From assembly GCA_028278335.1 (NCBI GenBank), contig JANQEN010000012.1, forward strand, positions 1 through 64,000: DNA of 64,000 nucleotides, written 5' to 3'. Below are positions 34,480-44,367 of this stretch, piece by piece. The position numbers were made by a program, and so were the translations under genes. This DNA is from Chitinivibrionales bacterium. Its GTDB lineage: Bacteria; Fibrobacterota; Chitinivibrionia; Chitinivibrionales; JANQEN01. The notes beneath the pieces were generated by a model. The model searched no databases. It was not told where the DNA came from and saw only the letters and a list, made by a program, of their open reading frames with translations. The stretch's first letter is position 1, and each line of letters starts with the position of its first letter.

Positions 34480-36330
34480 TTATTTTACCGTAACTGACTT
34501 TGCTAGATTTCTCGGTTTATCCGGATCCAAACCATTGTGATCTGAGGCAAAATAGGCCATTATCTGTAAGGGGAAGGTAAAGGGTACTATAGACATGGCA
34601 ATGGCATATTTATTATTCTCTATGGGCACCCGCAAGGTGTAATCGGAAATCTCAGTCACCCGTTCATCAAAATCAGCAACAACTGAAATAATTGTTGCAC
34701 CGCGGCTCTTCATTTCCATGATATTACCGATCAATCGGTCGTAGGTTTCATCGGGTGGAGCCACAAACACTACAGGATAACCCTCATTGATAAGAGCAAT
34801 GGGGCCATGTTTTGATTCCCCTGCAGGATAGGCCTCGGCATGGTTGTAGGAGATCTCCTTAAGCTTGAGTGCACCTTCGTAGGCTGCAGCCATGGAAAGT
34901 CCCCGCCCAAGAAAAAAGAAATTTATCTTTTTGGATATAATCTGGGCAACAGCTTTGATTGCATCTTCCCGCTTAAGGATTACATCACCCACATCAGCGG
35001 TAGCAATAAGTGCCTCGCGATATTTATCAATCTCCTCCTGACTCATCTTTCCTTGGATCTCGGCAATGCGAAGCGCAACCACGGAAAGAGCGGTCACCTG
35101 TGTACAGTAGGCTTTTTGACTGGCCACGGCAATCTCAGGCCCTGCAGTAGTAATAAGAACATGATCAGAGTACCGTGTAAGTGACGAGCCCACCACATTG
35201 ACAACCGAGCAAATCTTTGCACCAAATTTCTCGCGAGCATATCGTACTGCCTCAATAGTATCAGCGGTTTCGCCAGATTGAGAAACGGTAATAACACAAG
35301 AATTTTTTGGCATTTTTGGTAAATGGTCCTTAAACTCGGAACATTCAATGGGAGTCATAAAGGGGCCACCAAAACGGGTCATCTGGAATTTTCCTGCAAG
35401 GCAGGCATAAAAGGCAGTTCCCGCAGCGGTAATATAAACATGTTCAGCATCCAATATGGTCTTCACAAAATCATCAATGTTTTCCTGGGGCACATTTACC
35501 TGCTCACGAACCTTTCTTGGCACTTCGTGGAGCTCTTTATGCATAAACCATTTGTACTCTTTACCATCTAAAACCTTTGCTGCAGCATCAATTGACCACT
35601 CAACCGTGATTGGCTCACGCTCAATTTTATTGCCCTTTATCACATCAAATATTGCAACCTTACCTGGATTGAGCACAGCGATCTCATCATCATCAAGAAT
35701 ATAAGCCATGCGGGTTAACGGTAAAAAAGCTGGAATGTCTGATGCACAATAGGTTGTTTCTCCAGGGGTTATACCAATGGTTAGTGGTGACTCTTTTCTT
35801 GCTACAATCATGGTATCCGGTGTATCAGCATGGCAAACAACAATACCATAGGCACCTTTACATTTATTAATAGTGGCAACAACAGCCTCTTTTAAGGCCA
35901 TGCCCGAGTCTAAAAATTCTTTTATCAGTACGGGAAACACCTCTGTATCAGTATCTGATTTAAAGGAGTGTCCCCGGGTGATAAGCTCCTCCCGAAGCTC
36001 CATAAAATTCTCTAAAATGCCATTATGCACTACAGCAATTTTATCTGCACCATCCAGGTGGGGATGAGAGTTTTGTGCATTGGGTGGTCCATGAGTTGCC
36101 CAGCGAGTATGCCCCATACCAAAGTCACCCTCCATCGCATCAAACCAACCCTCTTTATTAATATCAGCAATCCTGCCAGCATTCTTTCTCAGTTCAATTT
36201 TTCCCTTATTAACAATAGCGATCCCTGCAGAGTCATACCCACGATACTCTAATCGCTCTAAACCCTCACGAATAAGTTTGGCAATGGGAAGCTCTTTCTT
36301 GTTTGTAATAAGGCCAAAAATACCACACAT
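34480..36330 (-). CDS. glmS: Glutamine-fructose-6-phosphate aminotransferase (isomerizing)
   Basis: This 616-residue cytoplasmic enzyme makes glucosamine-6-phosphate for peptidoglycan and lipopolysaccharide. The N-terminal nucleophile Cys2 (MCGIFG), the glutaminase motifs (ERLEYRGYDSAG, HTRWATHG), two SIS domains (VSQSGETADT; GRGLSMAAAYEGALKLKEIS in parts) and the C-terminal DKPRNLAKSVTVK are all present. The length is standard. No glmS ribozyme-like structure was recognised in the 140 bases upstream. Confidence 0.97.
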   Translation of the reverse strand: MCGIFGLITNKKELPIAKLIREGLERLEYRGYDSAGIAIVNKGKIELRKNAGRIADINKEGWFDAMEGDFGMGHTRWATHGPPNAQNSHPHLDGADKIAVVHNGILENFMELREELITRGHSFKSDTDTEVFPVLIKEFLDSGMALKEAVVATINKCKGAYGIVVCHADTPDTMIVARKESPLTIGITPGETTYCASDIPAFLPLTRMAYILDDDEIAVLNPGKVAIFDVIKGNKIEREPITVEWSIDAAAKVLDGKEYKWFMHKELHEVPRKVREQVNVPQENIDDFVKTILDAEHVYITAAGTAFYACLAGKFQMTRFGGPFMTPIECSEFKDHLPKMPKNSCVITVSQSGETADTIEAVRYAREKFGAKICSVVNVVGSSLTRYSDHVLITTAGPEIAVASQKAYCTQVTALSVVALRIAEIQGKMSQEEIDKYREALIATADVGDVILKREDAIKAVAQIISKKINFFFLGRGLSMAAAYEGALKLKEISYNHAEAYPAGESKHGPIALINEGYPVVFVAPPDETYDRLIGNIMEMKSRGATIISVVADFDERVTEISDYTLRVPIENNKYAIAMSIVPFTFPLQIMAYFASDHNGLDPDKPRNLAKSVTVK

Positions 36331-36473
36331 ACCAGTTGTCCTATCAAGTTGTTAATGAACAGTTAATTATTGCAAAAATACGATCACTTAAACCATATAT
36401 TGCACAGTAAGTGATCTTAAATATAATAAAATGAGGAAAATATAAAAACAACTCCTGGGAAAATTTCTTTTAT

Positions 36474-36710
36474 ATGATAAAACTTTCTTCAAAAATCAGA
36501 GTGATGTTTAACCCAGATTATCCTGTAGGAGTAGATGCAGAAGTGCAAGATTATGATTTAGTAAGACTTGAAGGTTTTGAAGGGCATATCTACAAGGTGA
36601 TATGGCCGAAAAGCCTGAAAGCCTTAATGGGCACAGGGTTACGGGCTACTTCCCAAGTGTACATCCGGTCAAAGTCGTGGTGTGCTTCTGTGCTGCTTCC
36701 TATTGCATAA
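36474..36710 (+). CDS. Short reading frame of doubtful status
   Basis: A 78-codon frame starting MIKLSSKIRVMF fills the gap between divergent glmS and converging comF. No family was recognised and no ribosome-binding site precedes it. The hydrophilic first half (PVGVDAEVQDYDLVRLEGFEG) reads like protein, whereas the end (SKSWCASVLLPIA) does not look conserved. It may be a small gene or the remnant of a larger one. Confidence 0.25.
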   Translation: MIKLSSKIRVMFNPDYPVGVDAEVQDYDLVRLEGFEGHIYKVIWPKSLKALMGTGLRATSQVYIRSKSWCASVLLPIA

Positions 36711-36721
36711 TCTGGGTTTAA

Positions 36722-37456
36722 TTAAGCACGTGCAAGGGAAAGCACCTGCACTGATTTCGCTTGAGCCTTTAAAAGAACCTGGGAACATAAATCTGCTGTT
36801 GACCCTGTGGTGACCACATCATCAACAAGGAGAACTCGTTTCTGGGAAACGAAAGGTTTCATTTGGGGATTTACTCGAAAGGCATTGGCGAGATTTTTTC
36901 TTCGCTCCTCCTTGGTGAGACGGGTTTGAGTCTTGGTATGTTTTATACGCTGCAATAAGTTCGGAACATAGGAAAGGTTGGTGTCTCTCTTCTGGATTAC
37001 TCCTCGGGCAAAGTAATCGGCTTGATTATACCCCCGTTTTGTCCGACGAAAAAAGTGTAGGGGTACGGGTACGATACAATCAATTGTTTGAAAAAGATCC
37101 TTTGGAATAAGTGGGCTAAAATGACTCCCCAAGTAATAAAGAAGGTTTTTCTTTCCTTGATATTTCCCGTGGTGTATAAGATTTTGCACTGATGCGTTAA
37201 AATCAAAGAGTGAGACAATTCTCTCAAAGGTATGGGGCCATCGATCATGACAACTGCATGAAACACCGTTCTTATTTAAGGCACAGAAAGAGCACGGCTC
37301 TCTTTGGGTGTTATTCCTAGACAACTCACTTAAACAGGAGCTACAAAGCCAACGCTTGCTTCCGGTGAGTAGGTTGTTACAGAGTAGACACAAAGGAGGA
37401 AAGAAAAAATCACGAACATTAATCAGGGCTCTCTGTGAAAGCTGTCGAATGGACAT
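36722..37456 (-). CDS. comF: ComF family phosphoribosyltransferase-like protein
   Basis: This 244-residue protein has an N-terminal zinc-binding region with paired cysteines (CLLC, CSSC, CSFC, CSC) and a C-terminal phosphoribosyltransferase domain with the PRPP-binding motif LLVDDVVTTGST (about 208-219) and the family phrase KRGYNQADYFARG. ComF proteins take part in DNA uptake in competent bacteria, and similar proteins occur widely in non-competent ones. A type IV pilus platform gene lies 15 kb away but is not linked. Confidence 0.92.
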   Translation of the reverse strand: MSIRQLSQRALINVRDFFFPPLCLLCNNLLTGSKRWLCSSCLSELSRNNTQREPCSFCALNKNGVSCSCHDRWPHTFERIVSLFDFNASVQNLIHHGKYQGKKNLLYYLGSHFSPLIPKDLFQTIDCIVPVPLHFFRRTKRGYNQADYFARGVIQKRDTNLSYVPNLLQRIKHTKTQTRLTKEERRKNLANAFRVNPQMKPFVSQKRVLLVDDVVTTGSTADLCSQVLLKAQAKSVQVLSLARA

Positions 37457-37513
37457 ATGGTTCCATACCTAAATTGATAGGATTCTTTGTTCTTTATATT
37501 AATAACAGTATAG

Positions 37514-38458
37514 CTAAGCGGTTTCATCCTCATCAGAAGAAGTAGCATCCTCTCTGCTCGCTTCCACCTGCGACACCTCTTCTGTATGATTGCCTTTTTC
37601 TTCTTTCATAGGAGGTGTTGATTTTTGAGAAACAGAAGCTTCATCTTTTACTGAGACTAATGCAGGATCTGCTGTGGTAATAAAGTTCTTCAGGATTAAT
37701 CCTAAAAATATCACAAACAGGATTATACATACTATTTGATTATGACTCAGTGTTGCAATACGTTCACTGGGTTCATAAAAGCGAGTAAAATCAACGGAAA
37801 ATCGAAGAATTGCATACATCACCACAGTGAGATAGAATTGAAAACCTGGAAAGGATTTTCGTTTACTCACTAAAAGAATGGTAATACCAATAATCAATCC
37901 ACCAACAGAGAGTATTAATTGAGAAGGTATGAGTGCTGTAGCACTGCTGCTTGCTTGATAATGTCCTGCTGGTGAGATTGGTGGAAAATCAATACCAAAC
38001 CAAGACTTGGTTGGCATACCATAACAACATCCATTAAGAAAGCAGCCAATACGGGTTAGAAAAATGCCAAACCCAACTGCCGGTGCCATGGCATCGGCAT
38101 AGGGCAAAAAGGGTAACTTTTTCAATCTAAAAAAGAGAAATCCTGCGAGTACAGCACCAATTACTCCACCATACATAACAAGGCCACCAATACCGACTGA
38201 ACCCCCTTGAAAGGGGTTGATAATGGCAGTAAGATTACTTTTAAACTCTTCAAAGTGGAGAATCACATAATAGAATCGTGCACCAAGAATCGCTGAAATG
38301 ATTATCCAAAAACCAACATCGGAGATCACATTGGGATTGAGATTAGACCGTTTGGCACGAGTGGTAGCAAGCCAAATTCCAAATAGAAAGGAGAGGGCCA
38401 ACATGAATCCATAGGAATGGATAACTAATTTACCAATCTTAAAAATCTCCGGGTGCAT
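37514..38458 (-). CDS. lgt: Prolipoprotein diacylglyceryl transferase
   Basis: This 314-residue inner-membrane enzyme attaches diacylglycerol to the lipobox Cys of prolipoproteins. About seven hydrophobic helices, an N-terminal SYGFMLALSF motif, GARFYYVI and the Lgt signature region RIGCFLNGCCYG (about 138-149) are visible. The C-terminal 50 residues are a charged Ser/Glu-rich tail not usual for Lgt and probably cytoplasmic. It lies downstream of rodA in the same orientation. Confidence 0.94.
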   Translation of the reverse strand: MHPEIFKIGKLVIHSYGFMLALSFLFGIWLATTRAKRSNLNPNVISDVGFWIIISAILGARFYYVILHFEEFKSNLTAIINPFQGGSVGIGGLVMYGGVIGAVLAGFLFFRLKKLPFLPYADAMAPAVGFGIFLTRIGCFLNGCCYGMPTKSWFGIDFPPISPAGHYQASSSATALIPSQLILSVGGLIIGITILLVSKRKSFPGFQFYLTVVMYAILRFSVDFTRFYEPSERIATLSHNQIVCIILFVIFLGLILKNFITTADPALVSVKDEASVSQKSTPPMKEEKGNHTEEVSQVEASREDATSSDEDETA

Positions 38459-38579
38459 CGGTATATTTCCTTTCGCCTGGTTACCTGTTTGGTTTTAAGA
38501 ACCAATACGAGCTGCAATGTGGATTATTGCAGAGAATTTTGAACGTATAAATATACTTTACGATAGAAGGAGTATGACT

Positions 38580-39857
38580 TTAAAAGTCCTGGTTGCCCAC
38601 TTTGGCGTTTAAGATAAGCCCCAAGAGTGCGGCTACTGTAATGGTAAAAGAGCCGCCATAGGAAAGGAAGGGAAGCGGAAGGCCAGTTACTGGCATAATA
38701 CCGATTGTCATTGCAATATTCACAAAAATGTGAAACCCAATGATTGACACTGCCCCCACAACAAAAAGATTAATAAATCGGTTACGAATAGAATGGGTGG
38801 CCGTTAGCGATCGTATAAGGATAAAAAGGAAAAGCATAAGAATTGCAATACAGCCAATCAATCCAAACTGTTCACCCAATACGGAAAATATAAAGTCTGT
38901 ATGCTGCTCAGGAAGATAGGAGAGACGGGTCTGTGTACCTTGCAGATAGCCTTTGCCAAAAATGTGTCCTGAACCAATAGCCACTTTGGATTGGATCACC
39001 TGATATCCGGCACCCTTTGGGTCTGCCTGCGGATTGATAAAACTGATTATCCGAACCTTTTGATAGTCTTTAAGAAAGGAATTCCAGAGGATAGTCGTGC
39101 TTGTTGCAGCCAAAAGATTGAGTGCAATCACCGCAATGATCAAAAAAGTAGGAGGCCGTGTAAAGTAAAGAGTAAGGCAGAGCACTATAAAGAAAATGCC
39201 CCAGGGTATAGCGCCACCAATGCCAACTGCCTCAGTTGTACCATAGGCCACAATAAGGGGTATTGCTGAAAGGACAATTGAAAATCCCGGTGAAATTGCA
39301 AATACTATCTCTAAGAGGGACATACCTGCCCAATAAAACATAGGAAGTGACATAACACAAAAGACCAGTGCCGTACCGAGGTCGGGCTGCTTTAATACCA
39401 TTAAAAAGGGAACAATAATAAGAATACCGGGCATGATAAAGGAGCTTATTCGCATAAGAGAGATAGGATTTTTTGAGAGGTAATGGGCCAGTGCAAAGAG
39501 CAATCCAATTTTGGCAAATTCTGATGGCTGCAATCTGATGCCACCTATAGCAATCCAACGCCCAGCGCCCTTTGAAACAATACCGGTAAAAATAACATAG
39601 AGAAGCAATAGTAAAGAAAATCCATAGATTACATAGGAGAAGTGGTAGTAGAAACGGGTAGGAATCGAGACAACAACTAAAATGACCACAACCCCGAGAA
39701 ACATCCAAACAAGTTGACTTTTAAATACACCTGCCAACTGTCCAGTTGTGTGAATATGGGTGGCACTATACACCAAAAAGGCACCACTTACCCATAACAA
39801 TAGGGCGGCAAAAAACAGGGAGAAATCAAAGTGATGCTTTTTGTAAAGGTAATTCAT
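38580..39857 (-). CDS. rodA: Rod-shape SEDS peptidoglycan glycosyltransferase RodA
   Basis: This 425-residue polytopic membrane protein has about ten to twelve helices and SEDS motifs including GAGRWIAIGGIRLQPSEFAK (two parts), LKQPDLGTALV, PEQHTDFIFSVLGEQFG and the C-terminal GLPLPFLSYGGS. It polymerises lipid II glycan strands for cell elongation together with PBP2. It follows mrdA after 3 bases at the end of the mre operon. Confidence 0.96.
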   Translation of the reverse strand: MNYLYKKHHFDFSLFFAALLLWVSGAFLVYSATHIHTTGQLAGVFKSQLVWMFLGVVVILVVVSIPTRFYYHFSYVIYGFSLLLLLYVIFTGIVSKGAGRWIAIGGIRLQPSEFAKIGLLFALAHYLSKNPISLMRISSFIMPGILIIVPFLMVLKQPDLGTALVFCVMSLPMFYWAGMSLLEIVFAISPGFSIVLSAIPLIVAYGTTEAVGIGGAIPWGIFFIVLCLTLYFTRPPTFLIIAVIALNLLAATSTTILWNSFLKDYQKVRIISFINPQADPKGAGYQVIQSKVAIGSGHIFGKGYLQGTQTRLSYLPEQHTDFIFSVLGEQFGLIGCIAILMLFLFILIRSLTATHSIRNRFINLFVVGAVSIIGFHIFVNIAMTIGIMPVTGLPLPFLSYGGSFTITVAALLGLILNAKVGNQDF

Positions 39858-39860
39858 TGA

Positions 39861-41744
39861 CTATGTCTTCTTTTTAAGTTTCGTAAGTACCTTGGGATCA
39901 ACATACTGCTGACCCTCTTTTGTTTCTAAGAAGAAGTGGTTGAGGACCGCACCAATGAGGGGAGCTGCTACCGTACCACCATGACCAGCATTTTCCACCA
40001 CCGCGGCAATCGCAATCACTGGATTTTCTAAGGGAGCACAGGCCACAAAAAGGCCATGGGTCTTTTCTCCATGAGGGTTTTCCGCACTACCGCTTTTACC
40101 ACCGACCCGCACACCGGGAACTCGAGATCGTCGGCCTGTACCACCAGCACCAACAATAACCTCCTCCATGGCTTTTTCTATATCAATAAGTGATTGTTCC
40201 TTAAAATTGAGTGTACGTTTTATCTCCGGTGCTATTCGATGAATAAGCTCTCCCTCACTGTCAGTTACGTCACGCAGGAGAAAGGGTTGATAGAGAGCGC
40301 GCTTATTCCCCAATCCCCCTACCATAAGAGCCATCTGGATTGGGGTGAAGGTCTGCGCTTGACCAATGGCTAAGTCTAATACAAGACCCTTGGTCCATTT
40401 CCAATTTCGATAGGCAAAACGTTTGTTGTATGCCTCTTCTCCTGAAAGCCAACCCTTCTTTTCATGGGGGAGATCAATACCGGTCAAGTTGCCCAATCCC
40501 AGGTTTTCCGCGTACTGATTAATAATGTTGTCACCGGTTTTTAGCCCCAATTGGTAAAAGTAAACATTACAGGAAACTTTGACAGCATCGCGCAGTGAAA
40601 GGCGGCCATGCCCTTTGGCATACCAACACTTGGCAACGCGATTTCCAATTCGATAGGCACCGGTACAGGAGCGATGCATAAATGCTCGCGCATTGACCCG
40701 GTCAGAGTCGATACCTGCAAGACCACTCACCAGCTTAAAGGTTGATCCTGGAGGATAGGTACCAGAAGTTGCTCGATTGTTCAATGGAAGATTTGGATCA
40801 CGGGCTGCTTCGCTCCATGATTTTGCCCGCAAACTGGTGGCAAGGGAGAAGATGTTTGGATCCAAGGAGGGGCTACTGTACATGACTAATACCTCACCAT
40901 TTTGAGGATTAATAGCCACCACCGCTCCCTTAAGTGTGTCGGGGAAGGTGTCATGGATAACCTGTTGCAGGCGTGAGTCAACGGTCAGATGGAGATCATT
41001 ACCTTTAATCGGCTCTATGCGAGGCATGTGCTCGATTGGACCAAGGCTACGTCCATAGGCATTCACCTCAATGTATTCTATACCATCCTTACCCCGAAGA
41101 ATTGGCTCATACTGTTTTTCCAAGCCTGATTGGCCAATATTATCGCCATAATTATAGCCCATCGCTTTAAGGGAATCAAATTTTTCCTCAGCAATTTCGC
41201 TCATGTAGCCGAGGATATGAAAACTAACCGGTCCCAAAGGATATTCTCGCCGTGCCTCAGTTTGTACCAGAATTCCAGGCAGCTCCATGGCATGCTCCTC
41301 AAGGATACTGATTATATCAATGGACACATCCTCCTTAAGACGGGTAATATCAAAGCGGCGACGTTTGGCTTTTTTAATACGTTTGTACAGTTTCAAACTG
41401 TCAAAAATCGGTTCTCCCTGAGCATCGCGAATCTTTAAAAGGTTTGCCACAACATCAACCTTTTTATCCATTTTGTAGGGAAGAACACCAATTGAGTATG
41501 AGGGTCGATTTCGAGCAAGAATCACCCCATTTCGATCATAGATATATCCTCGCGGTGCTTTGATCACCTTGAGCTGCATCTGATTCTCTTTTGACAAGCG
41601 GATGTTTGTCTCTGCCCGGATTACCTGGATATAAAAAATTCGTATTAAAAGAATTAGAAAAAAGAAGGAGAGGATACCAATAAGCCAGAGGCTTTTATTG
41701 ATCCGATCTTGCAGTTCATCCTGTTGATGCGCACTTTTAGGCAT
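39861..41744 (-). CDS. mrdA: Penicillin-binding protein 2 (elongation transpeptidase)
   Basis: The start chosen is the ATG at 41744 (MPKSAHQQDEL), 10 bases after the mreD stop; an in-frame start at 41816 would overlap mreD by about 60 bases. The resulting 627-residue protein has an N-terminal membrane anchor (about 20-42), a PBP dimerisation domain and a transpeptidase domain with the active-site SxxK in PPGSTFKL, SxN as SCN and the KTG-box variant KSGSAE. It crosslinks peptidoglycan in the elongasome with RodA. Confidence 0.95.
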   Translation of the reverse strand: MPKSAHQQDELQDRINKSLWLIGILSFFFLILLIRIFYIQVIRAETNIRLSKENQMQLKVIKAPRGYIYDRNGVILARNRPSYSIGVLPYKMDKKVDVVANLLKIRDAQGEPIFDSLKLYKRIKKAKRRRFDITRLKEDVSIDIISILEEHAMELPGILVQTEARREYPLGPVSFHILGYMSEIAEEKFDSLKAMGYNYGDNIGQSGLEKQYEPILRGKDGIEYIEVNAYGRSLGPIEHMPRIEPIKGNDLHLTVDSRLQQVIHDTFPDTLKGAVVAINPQNGEVLVMYSSPSLDPNIFSLATSLRAKSWSEAARDPNLPLNNRATSGTYPPGSTFKLVSGLAGIDSDRVNARAFMHRSCTGAYRIGNRVAKCWYAKGHGRLSLRDAVKVSCNVYFYQLGLKTGDNIINQYAENLGLGNLTGIDLPHEKKGWLSGEEAYNKRFAYRNWKWTKGLVLDLAIGQAQTFTPIQMALMVGGLGNKRALYQPFLLRDVTDSEGELIHRIAPEIKRTLNFKEQSLIDIEKAMEEVIVGAGGTGRRSRVPGVRVGGKSGSAENPHGEKTHGLFVACAPLENPVIAIAAVVENAGHGGTVAAPLIGAVLNHFFLETKEGQQYVDPKVLTKLKKKT

Positions 41745-41754
41745 GATGTGGCTA

Positions 41755-42252
41755 TTACCGTTTGAAGTTCGGTTGTATAGTGAAACGCCAGACATAAACC
41801 AAAGAAATAATAACAATGGTATACAAAGAGCGGGGAAGTGTCTGAGTTAAGAGCTCCATGGGCAGTAGCGAGAGGGAGCTATCATTCTTAATGAATTCAA
41901 CCCCAGAAAAAACGATATCGTGAATAACAAACCCAATGACGATGATCACAGCTTTGAAAATTGGATCAGTACGGACCACCTTTTCATTAAAGGAACCTAA
42001 AAAACAGCCGGTGATTGTTTTTGCGAGAGCATGTTGACCGAGGTGGGCCGGTGTAAAGAGGTCTAATCCCAATCCAAGCAGAAAACCAACAAAGATACCG
42101 GGATTCATACCGTGTCGAATACTAAGGAAAAAGAGTACTATCAACAGAAGATCCGGTTGAATCCCCCAAATGGACATTAGGGGAATCAGAGAGGTCTGAA
42201 GGACCACACAGATGATTATCAAACCCAGCCATTTTAAAACAGTCTCAATCAT
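41755..42252 (-). CDS. mreD: Rod shape-determining protein MreD
   Basis: This 165-residue membrane protein has about five helices. The ATG at 42252 overlaps the mreC stop in the arrangement ATGATTGA, a common sign of translational coupling; a TTG at 42264 in frame is less likely. The pattern QPDLLLIVLFFLSIRHG and GFLLGLGLDLF is typical of MreD, which links MreC and the elongation synthases. Confidence 0.93.
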   Translation of the reverse strand: MIETVLKWLGLIIICVVLQTSLIPLMSIWGIQPDLLLIVLFFLSIRHGMNPGIFVGFLLGLGLDLFTPAHLGQHALAKTITGCFLGSFNEKVVRTDPIFKAVIIVIGFVIHDIVFSGVEFIKNDSSLSLLPMELLTQTLPRSLYTIVIISLVYVWRFTIQPNFKR

Positions 42253-43081
42253 TGTCCATTCCAAGGGAATCTAATTCTTCTCTAAAGCTTGCCCATTGCG
42301 GTGCATATTTAATGACAAAAACCTCTTCAATATGTTCAAAATCAACAAAGGGCTTTATATAGACATATTTAAAAATTGGATCATTGCGGTCTTTAATATT
42401 TTTAACAACTCCCACATACAATCCTCGAGGATATATCCCACCAAGCCCCGAACTAACCACGGTGTCACCAATCGCAACTACGGCATGTTTTCGATATCGT
42501 ATAAAAAACCTCCGGCGATCTTCAGTCTCTAAAATACCGACCTCCAGCCCCTTTTTGTTCATCACGCTGATTCGTTCCGAGGATGCTCTAATGAGCTGGG
42601 CTAGGCTAATATTGGGCATGACCTGAATTATCTTTCCTATCACACCATCTTTATTTATTATGGGCATATATAAAGAGACACCATGTTTTTTGCCGACATT
42701 GATGACAATGGTTCTATAGAGATATGAGGGTTCTCGAACAGCAGCGCGGGCTGGAAGGAGGGTATAGTCAAATTGCTCTTGAAATCCTAATAATTCGCGA
42801 AGCCGCTTATTTTCAGTGGCAGCATTTTCAAGTAACGAGCATTTAAGACTGAGATTGGTAATCTCCTCTTTTAATTTTATGTTTTGGGTAAAGAAGTACT
42901 TTGCGCGGGAAACTTGATTAATGGTGAACTGAAAAGGAAAAAACACGCTCAGTGTTAAGGCTCGGGCGATTCGCTGCTGCTGCATGGTATCTGCAGAGAG
43001 CATGATAAGACTCAAGACAATGGTAAACAGTAAGGAAGAGACACTTTTATGTTGGACTATAAACCGGATGATCCAATGCAT
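42245..43081 (-). CDS. mreC: Rod shape-determining protein MreC
   Basis: This 278-residue bitopic protein has a transmembrane helix (about 13-33), a coiled coil (about 60-100, ENAATENKRLRELLGF) and two beta-domains with VINVGKKHGV, MPIINKDGVIGKI and GLGGIYPRGLYVGVV. It scaffolds PBP2 in the periplasm. It lies 43 bases after mreB and overlaps mreD. Confidence 0.95.
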   Translation of the reverse strand: MHWIIRFIVQHKSVSSLLFTIVLSLIMLSADTMQQQRIARALTLSVFFPFQFTINQVSRAKYFFTQNIKLKEEITNLSLKCSLLENAATENKRLRELLGFQEQFDYTLLPARAAVREPSYLYRTIVINVGKKHGVSLYMPIINKDGVIGKIIQVMPNISLAQLIRASSERISVMNKKGLEVGILETEDRRRFFIRYRKHAVVAIGDTVVSSGLGGIYPRGLYVGVVKNIKDRNDPIFKYVYIKPFVDFEHIEEVFVIKYAPQWASFREELDSLGMDND

Positions 43082-43124
43082 AAATGGTAAAATTCCTCCG
43101 GCAAGACAGCAAAATTAGGAGGTT

Positions 43125-44159
43125 CTAGCGACCTCTACGTGAGCTGTTCATTAATACAGGTCTATAGGTTTCCAACTGCTCGATAATCTTAAGGGCGCCC
43201 CGGGCAACACAGGTGAGTGGTTCGTCAATGACATTTACCGGGAGATTTGTTTCCTGTCGAAGTCGTTCGTCTAAGCCTCGTAATTGTGAGCTACCACCGG
43301 TCATGATTATACCTTTGTCAAGGATATCTGCGGAGAGCTCCGGCGGTGTCTGCTCCAAAGCTTGTTTGATGGCTTCAACAATGGTTGAAACCGGTTCATT
43401 GAGGGCATCACGAATCTCTGTGGAGGTGATACGTAATGTCTTTGGGATACCGGCAACAAGATCGCGTCCCTTGACCTCCATCTCCATCTCATCTTCCAAA
43501 GGAAAGGCCGAGCCAATCTGAATTTTAATCTGCTCTGCAGTGCTTTCACCCACCAAAAGATTGTAGGTCTTTTTTAAATATGAGACTATGGCCTCATCCA
43601 TTTCATCGCCGCCAATGCGAACGGACATATCACAGACCATGCCAAAAAGGGCCAAAACAGCGATCTCCGCTGTTCCACCACCAATATCAATGACCATATT
43701 TCCTGATGGCTCATTAACGGGAATTCCCATACCAATGGCCGAGGCCATGGGCTCGGCAACGAGGTATACCTCACGTACTCCAGCACTTTCCGCAGAATCA
43801 ACAACGGCTCGTTTTTCCACCTCGGTGATTCCTGAAGGAACCCCAATTACTGCACGGGGACGGAAAAACGAGGGGTAGCGCTGAACCTTTTTAATAAAAT
43901 ATTTAAGCATCTGTTCGACAAGATCAAAGTCAGCAATAACGCCATCCTTCATTGGTCGAATTGCTTCAATTTCGCCAGGTGTTCGACCGAGCATCCGCTT
44001 TGCTTCAGCACCGATAGCAAGCACCTTTTTTGTCCCTTTGTCAAGAGCAACAACCGAAGGTTCTTCAATAAGAAGGCCTCTACCTCTGACATATACCAGG
44101 GTATTTGCTGTGCCCAGGTCAATACCAAGGTCGTTTGAAAGAAAGGGAAATAATCCCAT
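43125..44159 (-). CDS. mreB: Actin-like cell-shape protein MreB
   Basis: This 344-residue protein has the actin-family phosphate 1 motif DLGTANTLVYV (about 13-23), phosphate 2 VIDIGGGTAEIAV (about 160-172) and adenosine motif IIMTGGSSQLRG (about 289-300). It forms membrane-associated filaments that guide elongation. It is the first gene of the run mreB-mreC-mreD-mrdA-rodA; a rod or curved cell shape is therefore expected. Confidence 0.97.
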   Translation of the reverse strand: MGLFPFLSNDLGIDLGTANTLVYVRGRGLLIEEPSVVALDKGTKKVLAIGAEAKRMLGRTPGEIEAIRPMKDGVIADFDLVEQMLKYFIKKVQRYPSFFRPRAVIGVPSGITEVEKRAVVDSAESAGVREVYLVAEPMASAIGMGIPVNEPSGNMVIDIGGGTAEIAVLALFGMVCDMSVRIGGDEMDEAIVSYLKKTYNLLVGESTAEQIKIQIGSAFPLEDEMEMEVKGRDLVAGIPKTLRITSTEIRDALNEPVSTIVEAIKQALEQTPPELSADILDKGIIMTGGSSQLRGLDERLRQETNLPVNVIDEPLTCVARGALKIIEQLETYRPVLMNSSRRGR

Positions 44160-44367
44160 GAGACAATCCTTATGTCAAGATCATTGAAGAATTTTTCTCG
44201 AAATCCTTTTGATTATAATATATAGTTACCAAATATACAACAATAACTTATACAAAAAAAGTTTTTTATATTCGTAAAGGAAAAAAGGAGAAGGTTCACT
44301 CTCAGCTTATCAAGGTAGATACCGGGGCTTAGTGCCCGCGGAAGATAAACTGTTTTACAAAGGGTTG

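Noticed and set aside
36331-36473. glmS ribozyme upstream of glmS
   Set aside because: The 140-base leader is AT-rich and no ribozyme core or pseudoknot pairing could be recognised.
44326-44342. GGGGC/GCCC hairpin between the PorV-like gene and mreB
   Set aside because: The stem is only four to five pairs and no T-run follows closely; not enough for a terminator call.
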